Shown here one piece after another: positions 61,803 to 64,000 of a stretch of 64,000 nt of DNA. The DNA comes from Methylobacterium sp. J-026 (GTDB lineage: Bacteria; Pseudomonadota; Alphaproteobacteria; Rhizobiales; Beijerinckiaceae). The stretch lies in NCBI RefSeq assembly GCF_022829585.1, contig NZ_JAKSYC010000113.1, positions 1-64,000 on the forward strand, read 5' to 3'. The notes below the pieces were generated by a model. That model saw only the letters and a list, made by a program, of their open reading frames with translations, had not been told where the DNA came from and did not search any database. Made by a program: the position numbers and the translations under genes. The stretch's first letter is position 1; each line of letters starts with the position of its first letter.

Positions 61803-62828
61803 TCAGCGCGCCCGCGCCACGCAGAACTCCACGGCGCCGAGGAGGGCGGCCTTCACTGGGCCCTCCGGGAAGACGTCGAGGGCCGCCCGGGCCTGGGCGC
61901 CGTAATCATGGGCGCGGGCCACGGTCTCCTGGAGCGCGCCGTGCCGCTGGAGCAGGTCGAGGGCGGTCTCGAGATCGCCGTCCCGGATCTCGCCCTGCTG
62001 CAGGGTACGCCGCCAGAAGCCGCGCTCGCCCTCGCTGCCCCGGCGGTAGGCGAGCACGATCGGCAGGGTGATCTTGCCCTCGCGAAAGTCGTCGCCGACG
62101 TTCTTGCCGAGTTCCGCCGAGGTGCCGCCGTAATCGAGCACGTCGTCGATCAATTGGAACGCGATGCCGAGATTCATCCCGTAGGCGCGGGCGGCCGCCT
62201 GGTCCGCCTCCGGCCGGGCCGCGAGCACCGGCCCGACCTCGCAGGCGGCGGCGAACAATTCGGCGGTCTTGCCGCGGATCACCGCCAGATAGGCGGCCTC
62301 GTCGGTCTCCAGGTTCTTGGCGTTGGTGAGCTGCATGACCTCGCCCTCGGCGATCACCGTGGCGGCGGCCGAGAGGATGTCGAGCGCCCGCAGGGAGCCG
62401 ACCTCGACCATCATCCGGAAGGCCTGGCCGAGCAGGAAATCGCCGACCAGCACCGAGGCCTCGTTGCCCCACTTGATCCGGGCGGCGACCCGGCCGCGGC
62501 GCATGTCGCTCTCGTCGACCACGTCGTCGTGCAGGAGCGTCGCGGTGTGCATGAACTCGACGCTGGCGGCGAGCTTCACGTCCCCGTCCGCGTCCCCCGC
62601 GTAGCCGCAGAGCCGGGCGCAGGCGAGCGTCAGGATCGGACGCAGGCGCTTGCCGCCGGAGGCGATCAGGTGGTTGGCGACCTCGGGGATCATCGCCACG
62701 TCCGAGCCGGTCCGCGACAGGATCGTAGTGTTGACCCGCGCCATGCCGTCCGCCACCAGCGCGACGAGGTCGTTCAGCCCCGCCTCCGCCTCGGGCTTCG
62801 GATTCTCGATGGAGAGGGCAATACCCAA
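61803..62828 (-). CDS. ispB: Long-chain polyprenyl diphosphate synthase (octaprenyl/decaprenyl type)
   Basis: 341 aa from TTG at 62828, chosen because GGAGG lies 9 nt upstream and no ATG fits. Two Asp-rich motifs: LLHDDVVDESDMRRG (first) and FQLIDDVLDYGG (second). GGKRLRP is the IPP-binding motif. It extends farnesyl diphosphate to the long chain used by UbiA (22003) for ubiquinone. Chain length cannot be read from the sequence. It is divergent from a DUF2007 gene. Confidence 0.93.
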   Translation of the reverse strand: MGIALSIENPKPEAEAGLNDLVALVADGMARVNTTILSRTGSDVAMIPEVANHLIASGGKRLRPILTLACARLCGYAGDADGDVKLAASVEFMHTATLLHDDVVDESDMRRGRVAARIKWGNEASVLVGDFLLGQAFRMMVEVGSLRALDILSAAATVIAEGEVMQLTNAKNLETDEAAYLAVIRGKTAELFAAACEVGPVLAARPEADQAAARAYGMNLGIAFQLIDDVLDYGGTSAELGKNVGDDFREGKITLPIVLAYRRGSEGERGFWRRTLQQGEIRDGDLETALDLLQRHGALQETVARAHDYGAQARAALDVFPEGPVKAALLGAVEFCVARAR

Positions 62829-62993
62829 GATCCGCGACCTCCAATCCGGTTCCGCCCCGGGCGGCGGGCGATCCCTTCGCACGGGCCCCGCGGCGCCGCA
62901 ACATCGGCTCCCATCGGATATGGGGCGGGGCGGACGCGGAACCGGCGCGGCGAAATCGCCGGCCGAAAACCCAGGGCCCATCGGGGGATCATC

Positions 62994-63218
62994 ATGATCG
63001 AGCTGATCCGGGCCAACGATGTCGTTCTGATCGGGTTCGCCCGCACGATCCTCGAAGCGGCCGAGATCCCGGTCCTGGTGGCCGACAGCCATATGAGCCT
63101 GATGGAGGGCTCGATCGGCGTGTTCGGCCAGCGCCTCCTGGTCCCGCGCGACCACGAGGCCCAGGCCCGGCGCCTGCTCGGCGATGCCGGCCTCGCCCAC
63201 GAGTTGCGCCAGCCGTGA
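62994..63218 (+). CDS. DUF2007 family small protein
   Basis: 74 aa from ATG at 62994 (MIELIRANDVVLIGFARTIL). The pattern EAAEIPVLVADSHMSLMEGS and LLVPRDHEAQARRLL matches the putative signal-transducing DUF2007 fold (ferredoxin-like). It overlaps the next gene by 4 bp (GTGA) and is commonly next to a methyltransferase gene in alphaproteobacteria. Function unknown. Confidence 0.85.
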   Translation: MIELIRANDVVLIGFARTILEAAEIPVLVADSHMSLMEGSIGVFGQRLLVPRDHEAQARRLLGDAGLAHELRQP

Positions 63219-63961
63219 CGGAACCGCCGGACGCCGTCCTGGGCGGGATCCTGCGGCTCCACCAGCCGCCCCGGGGGGCGCACCGGGCCGGGACCGACGC
63301 GGTGCTGCTCGCCCGGCTGCTGGTGCCGGCCGCCGGCTGCCGGCTCTGCGATGTCGGTGCCGGAACCGGGGCGGTGGGCCTCGGCTGCGCGGCTTTGGCG
63401 CCGGGGCTCCGGCCGACCCTGGTCGAGCGCGACCCCGGCCTCGCCGAGACGGCCCGGGCGAATGCGGCGCTCAACGGGATCGACGCCGACGTCATCGAGG
63501 CCGACGTCCTGTTGCCTGCGGCCGAACGCCGCGCCGCCGGTCTGCTTCCGGACCGGTTCGACGTGGTCCTGACCAACCCGCCCTTCTTCGAGGCCGGCAC
63601 GCATCGCACCTCGCCGCATCCCGAGCGCGCCGCGGCCCACACCTTCCCGGCGGGGAGCCTGGATGCCTGGATCCGCGCCTGCACGGCGATCCTCCGGCCG
63701 GGGGGGCGGCTCGGGCTGATCCACCGGGCCGACGCGCTCCCCACCTGCCTGGACGCCCTCCGGGGGCGCTACGGCGCCCTGACGATCCGACCCGTCCACG
63801 CCCGGGCCGAGGCCCCGGCGATCCGCGTGTTGATCGCCGCCACCAAGGGGAGCCGCGCCGGCCTGAGCCTGCTACCGCCCCTCGTGCTGCACGGGCCGGA
63901 CGGGGCGTTCACCCCCGAGGCCAGGGCGCTCCACCGGGGTGCGCCCTGGCCCGCGCCTTGA
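63215..63961 (+). CDS. TrmN6-like tRNA/N6-adenine methyltransferase
   Basis: 248 aa from GTG at 63215, overlapping the DUF2007 stop. SAM motif I LCDVGAGTGAVGLGCAAL, ERDPGLAETARANAALNG, and the catalytic NPPF (VVLTNPPFFEAGTH). The N-terminus GTDAVLLARLL is shared with TrmN6, which methylates A37 of tRNA1(Val). It could instead act on other RNA. The remaining 39 bp to the end of the window hold no gene start that can be judged. Confidence 0.88.
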   Translation: MTEPPDAVLGGILRLHQPPRGAHRAGTDAVLLARLLVPAAGCRLCDVGAGTGAVGLGCAALAPGLRPTLVERDPGLAETARANAALNGIDADVIEADVLLPAAERRAAGLLPDRFDVVLTNPPFFEAGTHRTSPHPERAAAHTFPAGSLDAWIRACTAILRPGGRLGLIHRADALPTCLDALRGRYGALTIRPVHARAEAPAIRVLIAATKGSRAGLSLLPPLVLHGPDGAFTPEARALHRGAPWPAP

Positions 63962-64000
63962 CCGGTATCCTCACGCCGCAAGGGCGGTCGGCGCGGCATC

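Noticed and set aside
1..64000. tRNA or rRNA genes, prophage or insertion sequences
   Set aside because: No clover-leaf-like T-arm/acceptor patterns, transposase or integrase motifs were recognised in reading the gaps and proteins. A tRNAscan or ISfinder search was not possible.

Overview
The window is very GC-rich, dense, single-contig bacterial chromosome. Its gene content points to an alphaproteobacterium of the order Hyphomicrobiales, most likely Methylobacterium or a close relative. The pointers are FlbT and FlaF flagellin regulators, an RcdA/DUF1465 cell-cycle adaptor, a DUF6101-type protein, a Caulobacter-type xylose dehydrogenase, a MotA/MotB-like pair of the rhizobial kind and the uvrC-pgsA-moaD order. 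The genus is inferred from recalled family similarity; no search was run. No rRNA, tRNA, insertion sequence, prophage or CRISPR array was seen.

Layout. 1-6.6 kb: the tail of an outer-membrane beta-barrel protein, a DUF2076 protein, an L,D-transpeptidase, cheZ, then uvrC-pgsA-moaD and a small secreted protein. 6.7-11.2 kb: an intergenic palindromic repeat, xylB (NAD xylose dehydrogenase), convergent flbT/flaF, three small unknown proteins, a small metallophosphoesterase and a CcdA-type membrane protein. 11.2-16.9 kb: first polysaccharide locus, with two overlapping glycosyltransferase genes, a GumC/Wzz-type chain-length protein and a WecG/TagA/CpsF glycosyltransferase, followed by a large hairpin-rich intergenic repeat. 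17.4-28 kb: mostly housekeeping and small unknowns (Nudix, TusA, gshA, rsmE, ubiA, DUF6101, cysQ-like, cold-shock protein, Tat-exported phosphoesterase). 28.3-33.8 kb: a second L,D-transpeptidase, then a four-gene locus that looks like copper handling: two DUF2946-like proteins flanking a YcnI-PCuAC fusion, and a TonB-dependent receptor.

34-41.7 kb: rcdA, rpmE, an MsbA-like ABC exporter, a D-cysteine desulfhydrase-like enzyme, a MotA/MotB-like pair, a TIGR00282 phosphoesterase and 5-formyl-THF cyclo-ligase, with a possible 6S RNA just upstream of the last. 41.9-54.5 kb: second and larger polysaccharide locus. It holds a GINT1-like protein, GumC with a degenerate tyrosine-kinase domain, a polymerase, a Tat-type GH5 glycosidase, two glycosyltransferases, a fatty-acid-hydroxylase-like membrane protein, a GNAT/FemAB-like acyltransferase and a flippase. 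54.6-64 kb: class V aminotransferase, moeA, a vapBC toxin-antitoxin pair, ispE, a CBS-containing ClC channel divergent from a MarR regulator across a perfect palindrome, a polyprenyl diphosphate synthase, a DUF2007 protein and a TrmN6-like methyltransferase.

Working together: the two polysaccharide loci carry Wzx, Wzy and Wzz-type functions and trimming or decoration enzymes. They show no initiating phosphoglycosyl transferase and no Wza-type exporter, so those are expected elsewhere. ispE, ispB-like and ubiA supply isoprenoid and quinone steps. moaD and moeA belong to molybdenum cofactor synthesis. The most unusual items are the copper locus, the GumC protein whose P-loop has been lost, the ClC/MarR palindrome and the GINT1-like protein.
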